Shown piece after piece: positions 37,600 to 46,391 of a stretch of DNA of 64,000 nucleotides. The position numbers and the translations under genes are program-made. Each line of letters begins with the position of its first letter. Position 1 is the stretch's first letter. The stretch is from Methylobacterium gossipiicola (GTDB lineage: Bacteria > Pseudomonadota > Alphaproteobacteria > Rhizobiales > Beijerinckiaceae), in assembly GCF_900113485.1 (NCBI RefSeq), contig NZ_FOPM01000008.1, positions 62,001 through 126,000 on the forward strand, written 5' to 3'. The notes below the pieces were generated by a model. That model saw only the letters and a list, made by a program, of their open reading frames with translations, was not told where the DNA came from and searched no databases.

Positions 37600-40500
37600 C
37601 GCCGGTCGGCTCCGACGCGCGCGCTCCTTCGAGGCCCGATGCCCGCGTTTCTTCCAGAACGCTCAGGACGCGGCGCAGGTCGTAGCCTTCCACAAGGCCG
37701 CGCAGGCGCGCGACGAAGGCCGTGGGCGGATCGGCCGTCTCCGCCATGGCGTCGAGCTTGCCCGCGAGGCCGCGCACGTGGCCGATCCGGGCGAGGCGCA
37801 GGAGGTCGGCGACATCCTCCGGTCGCGGCAGAACCTCGGAGAGCGGCGCTGCCGCGTCCCGGGCGGGTACGGTGGCCCGCTCCGTCCAGGCGAGATCGAG
37901 CAACCCGGCGACGACTTCCAGGAAATCCCGCAGGTCGAACGGCTTGGCGATGATGGCGTCGTGCGGGGCATCCTGCCCTCGCGACGGGCTGATCTCGTGG
38001 ACGTTGGCCGACATCATGGCGATCCGGGTCGTGTAGCCCGCCTCACGCAAGGTTCTGGCCAGGACCCAGCCGGTCATGCCCGGCATGGCGATGTCGAGGA
38101 GAAACAGGTCCGGCGGGTCCGTGGCGGCGAGCGCGAGGCAGGCCGGTCCGTCGGCGGCCTCGATCACCCGCAGGCCGAGGGGTTCGAGAACCTCGCGCAT
38201 GAGGCCGCGATGGGCGGCGTCGTCGTCGGCGACCAGGATGGTGCGCCGCGCGCCCGTATAGGTCCGGGACGCGTCCGGTGCCGCCTGCGCCGCCCGCACG
38301 GGCTTCGGCCGCGCCACGGAGGCGAGCATGAGGCGCAGGCGAAAGCAGGTGCCCTCCCCGACTTTGCTCTCGACGGTGATCTCGCCCCCCATGATCTGTG
38401 CCAGCAGGTGCGCGATGGTCAGCCCCAGGCCCGTGCCGGGGGTGGTGAGGGCCGCCGCCATGGTGCCGCGCTCGAACGGCTCGAACACCCGCTGGAGGTC
38501 GGTTTCCGGGATGCCAAGGCCGGTATCCCGGATCGTGAACACGGCGATCTGGCTGCGGTAGGCGAGGTCGAGGGAGACGTGGCCCTTCGGCGTGAACTTC
38601 ACGGCGTTCGACAGGAGGTTGAGCAGGATCTGGCGCAGGCGCTTCTCGTCGGTGGCCACCACCGCCGGCAGGGTCTCGGGCCGGGTGAAGCGAAATTCGA
38701 GGCCGGCGCCTTGCGCCTGCAGGCGGATCATGTCGCCGATCTGGTCGAGGAAATCGCCGAGCCGGATCTCGTCGCGGTGGATCTGAAGGCGGCCGGCCTC
38801 CATGCGCGAGATGTCGAGGAGGCCGTCGATGAGGCCGGACAGGTGCTGGGCCGAGCGCCGTATCACCCGGATGCCGTTCCGGCGGGGCGCCGGAATGGTG
38901 GGGTCGCCCTCGAGCAATTGCGCGTAGCCCAGCACGGCGTTGAGGGGGGTGCGCAACTCATGGCTGATGCCCACCACGTAGCGGCTCTTGGCGAGGTTCG
39001 CCGCCTCGGCCGCCTCCTTGGCTGCCTGGAGCTTCGCGTCCGTGACCTTATGGGCGGCGATCTCGGCTTGATACAGCCCCGTCTGCCGGGCGGTCTCCTC
39101 CAGGGCGACGTGGCGGCTCTCCTGGGCGAGCACGAACAGCCACGCGACGATGCCGAGGATCACGATGAGGATGAGGAACACGCTCGTCAGCGCGGCGGCC
39201 AGCGTCGCCCGGTGTTCGGGATGTTCCGAGACCGCTCCGGCATGGACGATGCCCAGGATGAGGGCGACGGCGCTCACCAGGGTCAGCATCAGCGCGAGGT
39301 AGCGGCCGAGGGGCGCGCCGAGCCAGGCGGCGGTCCGGGCCGGCAGGAACCGGGCGAGGAGCCCCTGCGCCTGCGCGTCGAGGCGGCCATGAGGTTTGCA
39401 CAGATCGCCGCAGCGGGCGTCGAGGGAGCAGCAGAGGGAGCAGATGGCGCCGCCATAGGCGGGGCATGGGGCCATGTCCTCGGGCTCGAACGGGTGCTCG
39501 CACACCCGGCAGGTGATGGCGGCGGCCCCGTTCCAGTCGATTTTCTGGGTTCGCGCGAGGTAGTAGCGCCCGCCTGTACCCCAGGCGATGACGGGGGCGG
39601 CGGCAAAGGCGACGACGAGGGCCAGCAGGGGGCCGAAGGGGGCGAGCGTGGCGCCGAGCCAGCCGAGATGCGCCGAGAAGCCCGTCAGGATGGACAGCAC
39701 CATGGCGCCGGTGCCGACGGGGTTGATGGCGTAGAGATGGGCCCGCTTGAACTCGATGCCGGGAGGCGACAGGCCCAGCGGCTTGTTGACGGCGAGATCG
39801 GCGCTGATCGCGCCGACCCAGGCCGAGACCACGACGGCGTAGAGGCTGAGGGTGCTCGCCAGGGTCTTGTCGATGCCGAGTTCCATGAGCAGGAGCGCGA
39901 TGGCGACGTTGAACACCAGCCAGACCACGCGACCCGGATGGCTATGGGTCAGGCGCGAGAAGAAGTTCGACCAGGCGATGGAGCCCGCATACGCGTTGGT
40001 GACGTTGATCTTGATCTGCGAGACGAGGACGAAGACGGTCATGAGGCCGATGGCCCAGGGGCCGGGCGCCACCACGTAGCCAAAGGCCACGGCGTACATC
40101 TGCGTCGGCTCGGCTGCGGACTCGGCCGGCACACCGTGGTGGAGGGCCAGCACCGCGAGGAACGAGCCGAGCAGGATCTTGAGGAAGCCCGGTCCGATCC
40201 AGCCGGCGCCCGCCGTGAGGACGGCGGCCCACCAGCGTCCCTCGCGGCCCGGCTCCGGCGTCGGCACGAAGCGCAAGAAATCGACCTGCTCGCCCACCTG
40301 CGCCAGGAGCGCCAGCAGGATGCCGGTGGCGAGGCCGAACCGGGCGAGATCGAACCCGTTCGTTCCCGATTCCCCGGGGAAGCCGAGCCAGGTGTCCACC
40401 GGCGCGCCGCCCTGCCCGACGATGAAGGCGAGCGGCAGCAGGTTGAGGACGATCCACAGGGGCTGGGTCCAGATCTGGAACCGGCTGATGAGGGTGATGC

Positions 40501-40999
40501 CGTAGATCACCAGGGGAATCACCGCGACGGCGCTCACGAGGTAGCCCAGCGCCAGGGGCAGGCCGAGGCTCATCCGCAGGGCGGTCGCCATGATCGCCGC
40601 TTCGATGGCGAAGAACAGGAACGTGAAGCTCGCATAGACCAAAGAGGTCACCGTCGAGCCGATATAGCCGAAGCCCGCCCCCCGGGTGAGGAGGTCGATA
40701 TCGACCCCGTGCCGGGCGGCGTAGGCGCAGATCGGGATGGCGGTCGCGAAGATGATGAGCGCCACCACCACGAGGGCCGCCAGGGTGTTGGTGAAGCCTA
40801 AGCCTAGCACCAGGGTGCCGCCGATGGCTTCCAGCGCCAGGAACGACACGGAGCCGAGGGCCGTCTGCGCCACCCGGAGGCCCGACCAGCGCCGCGCCGC
40901 CTTGGCGGTGAAGCGTAAGGCGTAATCCTCCAGCGTCTCGTCGGCGACGAAACGGTTGTAGTCGCGCCGGATCGGCAGGATGCGCTGAGGATCGGACAT
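37592..40999 (-). CDS. NCS1 transporter-like / hybrid histidine kinase fusion protein
   Basis: 1135 residues in one frame. Residues about 1-480 form a 12-helix NCS1 (cytosine/purine/allantoin permease) domain, with RRWSGLRVAQTALGSV and INVTNAYAGSIAWSNFFSRL. Residues about 494-540 are cysteine-rich (CRVCEHPF, CSLCCSLDARCGDLC). Two more helices follow (LALMLTLVSAVALILGI, TSVFLILIVILGIVAWLFVL). Then come HisKA with His680 (GISHELRTPLNAVLGY), HATPase (NLLSNAVKF, DTGLGIP, GTGLGLTIA), a receiver with Asp969 (LLDIAMPGMTG) and a helical end. The transporter part may act as the ligand sensor, as in CbrA-like kinases, with or without uptake. Divergent from the amide importer genes. ATG 40999 chosen; upstream codons are non-homologous. 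Confidence 0.88.
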   Translation of the reverse strand: MSDPQRILPIRRDYNRFVADETLEDYALRFTAKAARRWSGLRVAQTALGSVSFLALEAIGGTLVLGLGFTNTLAALVVVALIIFATAIPICAYAARHGVDIDLLTRGAGFGYIGSTVTSLVYASFTFLFFAIEAAIMATALRMSLGLPLALGYLVSAVAVIPLVIYGITLISRFQIWTQPLWIVLNLLPLAFIVGQGGAPVDTWLGFPGESGTNGFDLARFGLATGILLALLAQVGEQVDFLRFVPTPEPGREGRWWAAVLTAGAGWIGPGFLKILLGSFLAVLALHHGVPAESAAEPTQMYAVAFGYVVAPGPWAIGLMTVFVLVSQIKINVTNAYAGSIAWSNFFSRLTHSHPGRVVWLVFNVAIALLLMELGIDKTLASTLSLYAVVVSAWVGAISADLAVNKPLGLSPPGIEFKRAHLYAINPVGTGAMVLSILTGFSAHLGWLGATLAPFGPLLALVVAFAAAPVIAWGTGGRYYLARTQKIDWNGAAAITCRVCEHPFEPEDMAPCPAYGGAICSLCCSLDARCGDLCKPHGRLDAQAQGLLARFLPARTAAWLGAPLGRYLALMLTLVSAVALILGIVHAGAVSEHPEHRATLAAALTSVFLILIVILGIVAWLFVLAQESRHVALEETARQTGLYQAEIAAHKVTDAKLQAAKEAAEAANLAKSRYVVGISHELRTPLNAVLGYAQLLEGDPTIPAPRRNGIRVIRRSAQHLSGLIDGLLDISRMEAGRLQIHRDEIRLGDFLDQIGDMIRLQAQGAGLEFRFTRPETLPAVVATDEKRLRQILLNLLSNAVKFTPKGHVSLDLAYRSQIAVFTIRDTGLGIPETDLQRVFEPFERGTMAAALTTPGTGLGLTIAHLLAQIMGGEITVESKVGEGTCFRLRLMLASVARPKPVRAAQAAPDASRTYTGARRTILVADDDAAHRGLMREVLEPLGLRVIEAADGPACLALAATDPPDLFLLDIAMPGMTGWVLARTLREAGYTTRIAMMSANVHEISPSRGQDAPHDAIIAKPFDLRDFLEVVAGLLDLAWTERATVPARDAAAPLSEVLPRPEDVADLLRLARIGHVRGLAGKLDAMAETADPPTAFVARLRGLVEGYDLRRVLSVLEETRASGLEGARASEPTGDA

Positions 41000-41205
41000 G
41001 GCGTCGGGGCGGGCTGGCGTCGGAACGGAGTAGCATGAAACGGCCCCGCGCCGCCGAAAGTCCCGGACGATGGGGCTCCCCGCGCCACCGCTCCATACGC
41101 AAGACTGCGTATCGACCACCTCGCGCGGCACGGCCTAGCCTTTGCCCATCGATCCACGGCCACACGACGGGCCGCGCGACGACAGATGACAAGGATTCGG
41201 TCACG
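41000..41205. promoter_or_regulatory. divergent control region between sensor gene and amide importer operon
   Basis: About 206 bases separate the two divergent units and must contain both promoters and, if the model holds, the binding site of the LuxR-type regulator. No perfect palindrome is obvious. A TGCGTATCGACC stretch near 41106 and a short AT-richer stretch near 41190 are the only non-GC-rich segments. Confidence 0.35.
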
Positions 41206-42465
41206 ATGGCAGAGGATCAGGGCAACGGGCTCCCATCGGCGCTGCGGCGCAGGCTCCTCATGGGCCTCGCCGGCCTGCCGGCCATGGCCCTGATGCCACG
41301 CACGAGCTTCGCGGCGGCGCCAGCCACCGCCGCGGTGAACACCACCGGCCTCGCCGTGACCGACACCGAGGTCACGGTGGGCGTGCTCCACTCCCTGACC
41401 GGCACCATGGCAATCTCCGAGACGGGGGCGCAGCAGGCGGAAAAGCTTGCCATCTCGCAGATCAACGACGCGGGTGGCGTGCTCGGACGCAAGATCAAGA
41501 TCGTGCAGGAGGACGGCGCCTCCGATTGGCCGACCTTCGCCGAGAAGGCGAAGAAGCTCCTCGTCAACGACCATTGCGCCGCCGTGATGGGCTGCTGGAC
41601 CTCCGCATCGCGCAAGGCGGTGCTGCCGGTGTTCGAGCAGTATAACGGCTTGCTGTATTACCCGACTTTCTACGAGGGTCTCGAGCAATCGAAGAACGTC
41701 TTCTACACCGGCCAGGAGGCGACGCAGCAGATTCTGGCCTCCCTCGACTGGATCCACAAGGAGAAGGGCGCGAAGACGTTCTTCTTCATCGGCTCGGACT
41801 ACATCTGGCCGCGCACCTCGAACAAGATCGCCCGCAAGCACGTGGAGAACGTCCTCAAGGGCACCGTGGTGGGTGAGGAATACTTCCCGCTGGGCCACAC
41901 CCAGTTCAACTCGGTGATCAACAAGCTGAAGCTGAAGAAGCCGGACGTGATCTTCACCGACGTGGTCGGCGGTTCGAACGTGGCGTTCTACAAGCAGCTG
42001 AAAGCCGCCGGCATCGACCTGTCGAAGCAGCTCCTGCTCACCATCTCGGTGACGGAAGACGAGATTGACGGGATCGGCGGCGACAACATCGCGGGGGCGT
42101 ACTCCTGCATGAAGTACTTCCAGTCGCTCAAGAACCCGAACAACGAGAAGTTCGTTGCCGCCTTCCACAAGATGTGGGGCGACAAGACCGTCATCGGCGA
42201 CGTGACCCAGGCCGCTTATCTCGGGCCGTTCCTGTGGAAGATGGCGGTGGAAAAGGCCGGCTCCTTCGACGTCGACAAGGTGGTCGCCGCCTCCCCCGGC
42301 CTCGAATTCAAGGAGGCGCCGGAAGGCTATGTCAGAATCGACCCGAACCATCACCTCTGGTCGAAGACCCGCGTCGCCAAGGCCCTGCCGAACGGCCAGT
42401 TCGAGGTGGTCTACGAGAGCCCCGAGCTGATCAAGCCGGACCCGTTCCCGAAGGGGTACCAGTAG
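41206..42465 (+). CDS. urtA: urea/short-amide ABC transporter substrate-binding protein
   Basis: 419 residues. Twin-arginine-like signal (RRRLLMGLAGLPAMALMPRT, cleavage near SFAAA), then a type I periplasmic binding fold of the UrtA/AmiC/FmdD group: VGVLHSLTGTMAISETGAQQ, GCWTSASRKAVLPVFEQYNG, LLYYPTFYEG, NVFYTGQEATQQ. Family homologues bind urea or short amides; in Methylophilus the formamide operon protein is called FmdD. The presence of formamidase and amidase downstream, and no urease gene in the window, favours amides. ATG 41206. First gene of the plus-strand operon. Confidence 0.88.
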   Translation: MAEDQGNGLPSALRRRLLMGLAGLPAMALMPRTSFAAAPATAAVNTTGLAVTDTEVTVGVLHSLTGTMAISETGAQQAEKLAISQINDAGGVLGRKIKIVQEDGASDWPTFAEKAKKLLVNDHCAAVMGCWTSASRKAVLPVFEQYNGLLYYPTFYEGLEQSKNVFYTGQEATQQILASLDWIHKEKGAKTFFFIGSDYIWPRTSNKIARKHVENVLKGTVVGEEYFPLGHTQFNSVINKLKLKKPDVIFTDVVGGSNVAFYKQLKAAGIDLSKQLLLTISVTEDEIDGIGGDNIAGAYSCMKYFQSLKNPNNEKFVAAFHKMWGDKTVIGDVTQAAYLGPFLWKMAVEKAGSFDVDKVVAASPGLEFKEAPEGYVRIDPNHHLWSKTRVAKALPNGQFEVVYESPELIKPDPFPKGYQ

Positions 42466-42478
42466 CATCCGCAAGCCG

Positions 42479-42500
42479 CCGCCGGAGCCCGTTCCGGCGG
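42479..42500 (+). terminator. stem-loop after the binding-protein gene (attenuator type)
   Basis: CCGCCGGA and TCCGGCGG pair around a 6-base loop, 13 bases after the stop of the binding-protein gene. There is no T-run. Such hairpins behind substrate-binding-protein genes commonly protect that mRNA segment and raise its level over the permease genes; partial repeat-B-like sequence (CTTTCAGGAGAGGGCG) follows at about 42517-42533. Confidence 0.5.
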
Positions 42501-42620
42501 TGCGGGGCCCCTCTTCTTTCAGGAGAGGGCGCCTGTTGTGCCCCTCTCAAAGAGCCGGCGCTCGACCTCAACGGCCCGATGCTTGCGAAGTCCGCGCCGT
42601 CTGCCTCTGGAGCTCAAAAC

Positions 42621-43547
42621 ATGTTCGGCGACTATTCGCTCACGGACCTCAGCTCGATCTTCGTGATGCAGGGCTTTGCCGGGCTGATCCTGTTCTCGGT
42701 CTACACCCTGATGGCCCTGGGGCTCGCGATCATCTTCGGCCAGATGGGGGTCATCAACATGGCGCACGGGGAGTTCATGATCCTCGGCGCCTATGTCACC
42801 TACCTGTGCTCGGGCTTCTTCCAGACCCACCTGCCCGCCCTGTTCCCCGCCTACTTCTTCGTCGCCATGGCGCTGGCCTTCGTGGCGTCCGGGGCGCTCG
42901 GAATGCTGGTGGAATGGGCGCTGATCCGCCATCTCTACAAACGCCCCCTCGATACGCTGCTGGCCACCTGGGGGCTGTCGCTCATCCTGCAGCAGACCTA
43001 CCGCACGGTCTTCGGGGCGCGTGAGGTCGGCGTCGAACTCCCCAGCTGGCTCATCGGCTCGGTGCAGGTGACGGATTCCATCGAAATTCCCATCAACGGC
43101 ATGTTCGTGATGGCGATCACCACCCTCATCACCCTCGGCGTCGCCCTCCTGATGTATCGTTCGCGCTTCGGCGCCCAGGTCCGGGCCGTGGTGCAGAACC
43201 GGCCGATGGCGGGCGCGGTCGGCATCGACACCGAAAAGGTCGATCGCCTCACCTTCGGCCTCGGCTGCGGCATCGCGGGCATCGCGGGCTCGGCCTTCAC
43301 CATGGTGGGCTCCACGGGGCCGACCTCGGGCCAGCTCTACATCGTCGACACCTTCCTCATCGTGGTCTTCGGCGGCGCCGCCTCGCTTCTGGGCACCATC
43401 GCGTCGGCCTTCTCGATCTCGCAGACCCAGTCGACCCTCGAATTCTTCCTGTCCGGCTCCACCGCGAAGGTGATCACCCTCCTCGCCGTCGTCGGCATCC
43501 TGATGCTGCGGCCGCAAGGTCTCTTCACCCTCAAGGTCCGGCGCTGA
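42621..43547 (+). CDS. urtB: amide/urea ABC transporter permease, LivH/UrtB type
   Basis: 308 residues with about eight helices. The branched-chain/urea permease signature GLAIIFGQMGVINMAHGEFM lies at about residues 35-54, and ASGALGMLVEWALIRHLYKR and GIDTEKVDRLTFGLGCGIAG follow. It lacks the long N-terminal domain found in some UrtB proteins. ATG 42621 is used; an ATG at 42579 would add 14 residues. It pairs with the LivM-type permease encoded 13 bases downstream to form the membrane pore (FmdE in Methylophilus naming). Confidence 0.85.
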   Translation: MFGDYSLTDLSSIFVMQGFAGLILFSVYTLMALGLAIIFGQMGVINMAHGEFMILGAYVTYLCSGFFQTHLPALFPAYFFVAMALAFVASGALGMLVEWALIRHLYKRPLDTLLATWGLSLILQQTYRTVFGAREVGVELPSWLIGSVQVTDSIEIPINGMFVMAITTLITLGVALLMYRSRFGAQVRAVVQNRPMAGAVGIDTEKVDRLTFGLGCGIAGIAGSAFTMVGSTGPTSGQLYIVDTFLIVVFGGAASLLGTIASAFSISQTQSTLEFFLSGSTAKVITLLAVVGILMLRPQGLFTLKVRR

Positions 43548-43560
43548 GGAGCCTGCCCCG

Positions 43561-44709
43561 ATGATCCGCCCCGCCTCCCCTTCGACCGTCCACGACAACC
43601 CCTTCATGAAGCCGATGGAGTGGGTGAGCCTCGCGCTGCTGGCCGCCGTGATCTTCCTCGTGCTGCCGCTCTGCCTCGATGCCTTCCGGCTCAACCTCGC
43701 GGGCAAGTACCTCAGCTATGCTTTCGTGGCCCTCGGCCTCGTCATCTGCTGGGGCTTCGGCGGCATCCTGTCCCTCGGCCAGGGCGTGTTCTTCGGCCTC
43801 GGCGGCTACTGCATGGCCATGTACCTGAAGCTGGAGGCCTCCAGCGTCGAGAACACCAAGATCCAGTCGACGCCCGGCATCCCGGACTTCATGGACTGGA
43901 ACCAGATCACCGCACTGCCGTGGTTCTGGAAGCCGTTCGCCAGCCTGCCCTTCACCCTGATCGCCGTGATCGTGGTACCGGCCCTGTTCGCCTTCGTCGT
44001 CGGCACCGCCATGTTCCGGCGCCGCGTCGGCGGCACCTACTTCGCCATCATCACCCAGGCCATCGCCGCCATCCTGACGATCCTCATCGTGGGCCAGCAG
44101 GGCTACACCGGCGGCATCAACGGCATCACGGATCTTCGCACCCTCAACGGCTGGGACATCCGCACCGACAGCGCCCACAACATCCTCTACTTCGTCAACG
44201 GTGCCCTTCTGGTGGCCTGCATCCTGTTCGCCCAATACGTGAAGCGGTCGAAGCTCGGGCGCATCCTGGTCGCCATGCGCGACAAGGAGGATCGGGTCCG
44301 CTTCTCAGGCTACTCGGTCGCCGGCTTCAAGACCTTCGCGTTCTGCCTCGCCGCCGTGTTCGCCGCCATCGGGGGGGCGATGTTCACCCTGCAGGTCGGC
44401 TTCATGTCGCCCTCCTTCGTCGGCATCGTGCCGTCCATCGAGATGGTGATCTACGCCGCCGTCGGCGGGCGCCTGTCCCTGTTCGGGGCCGTCTGGGGCA
44501 CGTTGCTGGTCAACTGGGCCAAGACCACCTTCTCGGAGAGCTTTCCCGAATTGTGGCTGTTCGGCCTCGGCGGCCTGTTCATCCTCGTGGTCCTCGCCTT
44601 CCCCAACGGTCTGGCCGGCATCTACCGGACCTACGTGGAACCCCGCCTGACCCGGCGCGCGAAGGCCCCGGAATCCGCCCCCACCGCCCTGCCCCACGCG
44701 GCCGAGTAG
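43561..44709 (+). CDS. urtC: amide/urea ABC transporter permease, LivM/UrtC type
   Basis: 382 residues. LivM-type signature in YLSYAFVALGLVICWGFGGI followed by LSLGQGVFFGLGGYCMAMYL, and later FRRRVGGTYFAIITQAIAA and AMRDKEDRVRFSGYSVAGFK, which correspond to the cytoplasmic EAA-like coupling loop. About ten helices. Homologous to UrtC and FmdF. The UrtD-type ATPase gene starts 8 bases after its stop. Confidence 0.87.
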   Translation: MIRPASPSTVHDNPFMKPMEWVSLALLAAVIFLVLPLCLDAFRLNLAGKYLSYAFVALGLVICWGFGGILSLGQGVFFGLGGYCMAMYLKLEASSVENTKIQSTPGIPDFMDWNQITALPWFWKPFASLPFTLIAVIVVPALFAFVVGTAMFRRRVGGTYFAIITQAIAAILTILIVGQQGYTGGINGITDLRTLNGWDIRTDSAHNILYFVNGALLVACILFAQYVKRSKLGRILVAMRDKEDRVRFSGYSVAGFKTFAFCLAAVFAAIGGAMFTLQVGFMSPSFVGIVPSIEMVIYAAVGGRLSLFGAVWGTLLVNWAKTTFSESFPELWLFGLGGLFILVVLAFPNGLAGIYRTYVEPRLTRRAKAPESAPTALPHAAE

Positions 44710-44717
44710 GATCGCCC

Positions 44718-45503
44718 ATGAACGCCGCCCTCCTCCCTTCGCACCCCATCGGGGCCGACCCGGCGGAAAAGGACTTCCTCCTCGCCGTGGAAGCCCTCAC
44801 CGTCTCGTTCGACGGCTTCAAGGCGGTCAACGACGTGTCGTTCTACGTCGATCCGAACGAGATCCGGGTGATCATCGGCCCCAACGGCGCCGGTAAGACC
44901 ACGGTGCTCGACCTCATCTGCGGACGCACTAAGGCGAGTTCCGGTTCCATCACCTACAAGGGCCAGGAGCTGACGAAGCTGTCCGAGAGCGCCATCGTGC
45001 AGGCCGGGGTGGGCCGCAAGTTCCAGACGCCGTCGATCTACGACGACCTCACGGTGTTCGAGAACCTCGAGATCTCTTATCCGCGCGGCCGCTCGGTGCT
45101 CGGGGCGCTCACCTTCAAGCGCGACGCGGCGGTCCGCGACCGCATTGAGGAGGTGGCCGGCATGATCTTCCTGAAGGATCACCTCGCCGAGCGGGCCGAA
45201 TTCCTCAGCCACGGCCAGAAGCAGTGGCTCGAGATCGGCATGTTGCTGATCCAGGACCCGGAACTGCTCATGCTCGACGAGCCCGTGGCCGGCATGAGCG
45301 TCGGCGAGCGCATCAAGACCGCCGAACTCCTCAACCGCATCATCGTCGGCCGCTCGGTGCTGGTCATCGAGCACGACATGAAGTTCGTCGAGGACATCGC
45401 GCACCGGGTCACCGTGCTGCACCAGGGGAAGGTGCTGTCGGAAGGCTCCATGGAGCGGGTGAAGAACGACCCCAAGGTCATCGAAGTCTATCTCGGCCAT
45501 TGA
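44718..45503 (+). CDS. urtD: amide/urea ABC transporter ATP-binding protein, UrtD type
   Basis: 261 residues. Walker [21 protein letters not shown], the UrtD-like VGRKFQTPSIYDDLTVFENL, signature LSHGQKQWLEIGMLL (a variant LSHGQ instead of LSGGQ, as is usual in UrtD), Walker B LLMLDEPVAGMS and H-loop VIEHDMKFVEDIA. One of two ATPases that energise the importer. ATG 44718; 15 bases separate it from the second ATPase gene. Confidence 0.9.
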   Translation: MNAALLPSHPIGADPAEKDFLLAVEALTVSFDGFKAVNDVSFYVDPNEIRVIIGPNGAGKTTVLDLICGRTKASSGSITYKGQELTKLSESAIVQAGVGRKFQTPSIYDDLTVFENLEISYPRGRSVLGALTFKRDAAVRDRIEEVAGMIFLKDHLAERAEFLSHGQKQWLEIGMLLIQDPELLMLDEPVAGMSVGERIKTAELLNRIIVGRSVLVIEHDMKFVEDIAHRVTVLHQGKVLSEGSMERVKNDPKVIEVYLGH

Positions 45504-45518
45504 GGGGACTTAAGCGCC

Positions 45519-46274
45519 ATGCTCCAGACCATTCCCAGCCCCTCCCCCGTTCCCCCCATGCCCTTCGTCCAGGCCGGTCCCCCGATGCTGGCGATCCGCG
45601 ACCTCCACGCCGCCTACGGCCAGAGCGAGGTCCTGCACGGCCTCGACATCGCGGTCGCCCCCGGCGAGATCGTCGCCGTCATGGGCCGCAACGGCATGGG
45701 CAAGACCACGCTGATGAAGACCCTCATGGGCATCGTGCCGGTGAAGTCCGGCTCCATCGCGGTCGACGGCGCCGAGATCGGCGCCCTCAAGAGTCACCAG
45801 CGCGTGGCCAAGGGCCTCGCCTACGTGCCGCAGGGCCGCATGATCTTCTCCGCCATGACCGTGCAGGAGAACATCGAAACTGGGCTCACGGTGACGAACG
45901 AGCGTCGGGTGCCGGGGGACCTCTACGAGATGTTCCCGGTACTCCTCGAAATGAAGGGCCGGCGCAGCGGCAACCTCTCGGGCGGCCAGCAGCAGCAGCT
46001 CGCCATCGCGCGGGCGCTCGCGAGCCGGCCGAAAGTTCTGCTCCTCGACGAGCCGACGGAAGGCATCCAGCCGTCGATCATCCGTGAGATGGGGCGCACC
46101 CTCAAGAAAATCCGCGACGCGCGCGGCCTCTCCATCGTGGTCTCCGAACAGGTCCTCAGCTTCGCCCTCGATGTCGCCGACCGGGTTCTCGTCATCGAGA
46201 ATGGTCACATCGTCCACGAGTCGCTGCGCGCCGACATCGACGAGGCGAAGGTCGCCCGCTTCCTCTCGGTCTGA
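45519..46274 (+). CDS. urtE: amide/urea ABC transporter ATP-binding protein, UrtE type
   Basis: 251 residues. Walker A VMGRNGMGKTTLMKTLMGI (about residues 53-71), Q-loop AYVPQGRMIFSAMTVQENI, signature LSGGQQQQLAIARAL, Walker B VLLLDEPTEGIQPSII, and SIVVSEQVLSFAL, where the usual H-loop His is replaced by Glu-Gln as in many UrtE/LivF proteins. The first 22 residues are a proline-rich extra; an internal ATG at residue 23 is an alternative start. The formamidase gene begins about 115 bases later. Confidence 0.9.
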   Translation: MLQTIPSPSPVPPMPFVQAGPPMLAIRDLHAAYGQSEVLHGLDIAVAPGEIVAVMGRNGMGKTTLMKTLMGIVPVKSGSIAVDGAEIGALKSHQRVAKGLAYVPQGRMIFSAMTVQENIETGLTVTNERRVPGDLYEMFPVLLEMKGRRSGNLSGGQQQQLAIARALASRPKVLLLDEPTEGIQPSIIREMGRTLKKIRDARGLSIVVSEQVLSFALDVADRVLVIENGHIVHESLRADIDEAKVARFLSV

Positions 46275-46391
46275 CGTTCCGGGGGCCGCGTCAGGCCCCC
46301 TCCAAAGCCGATCGCTCTTGCGCGGTGCCGGATCGCCGGTTCGCGCGAACGGGGACGCATGTCCTCAACCCAGGGAAGGGAGTACGCCACG

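Noticed and set aside
37382..40801. 1139-codon open frame antisense to the sensor-transporter gene
   Set aside because: Charged, repetitive composition typical of the reverse of a membrane protein gene; the minus-strand product has recognisable domains along its whole length.
37592..40999. The transporter-kinase fusion as a sequencing or frameshift artefact
   Set aside because: The frame is continuous, with plausible linkers and a second helix pair between modules, and the start and stop fit the neighbours; nothing indicates two merged genes.
42503..42550. Third copy of repeat family B between the importer genes
   Set aside because: Only short AGGAGAGGG and CCCCTCTC-like pieces match; the central conserved block ATGGACCACACC is missing.
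41206..46274. A urea transport and urease locus
   Set aside because: The importer family allows urea, but no urease subunit or accessory gene is present in the window, while formamidase and amidase follow directly.
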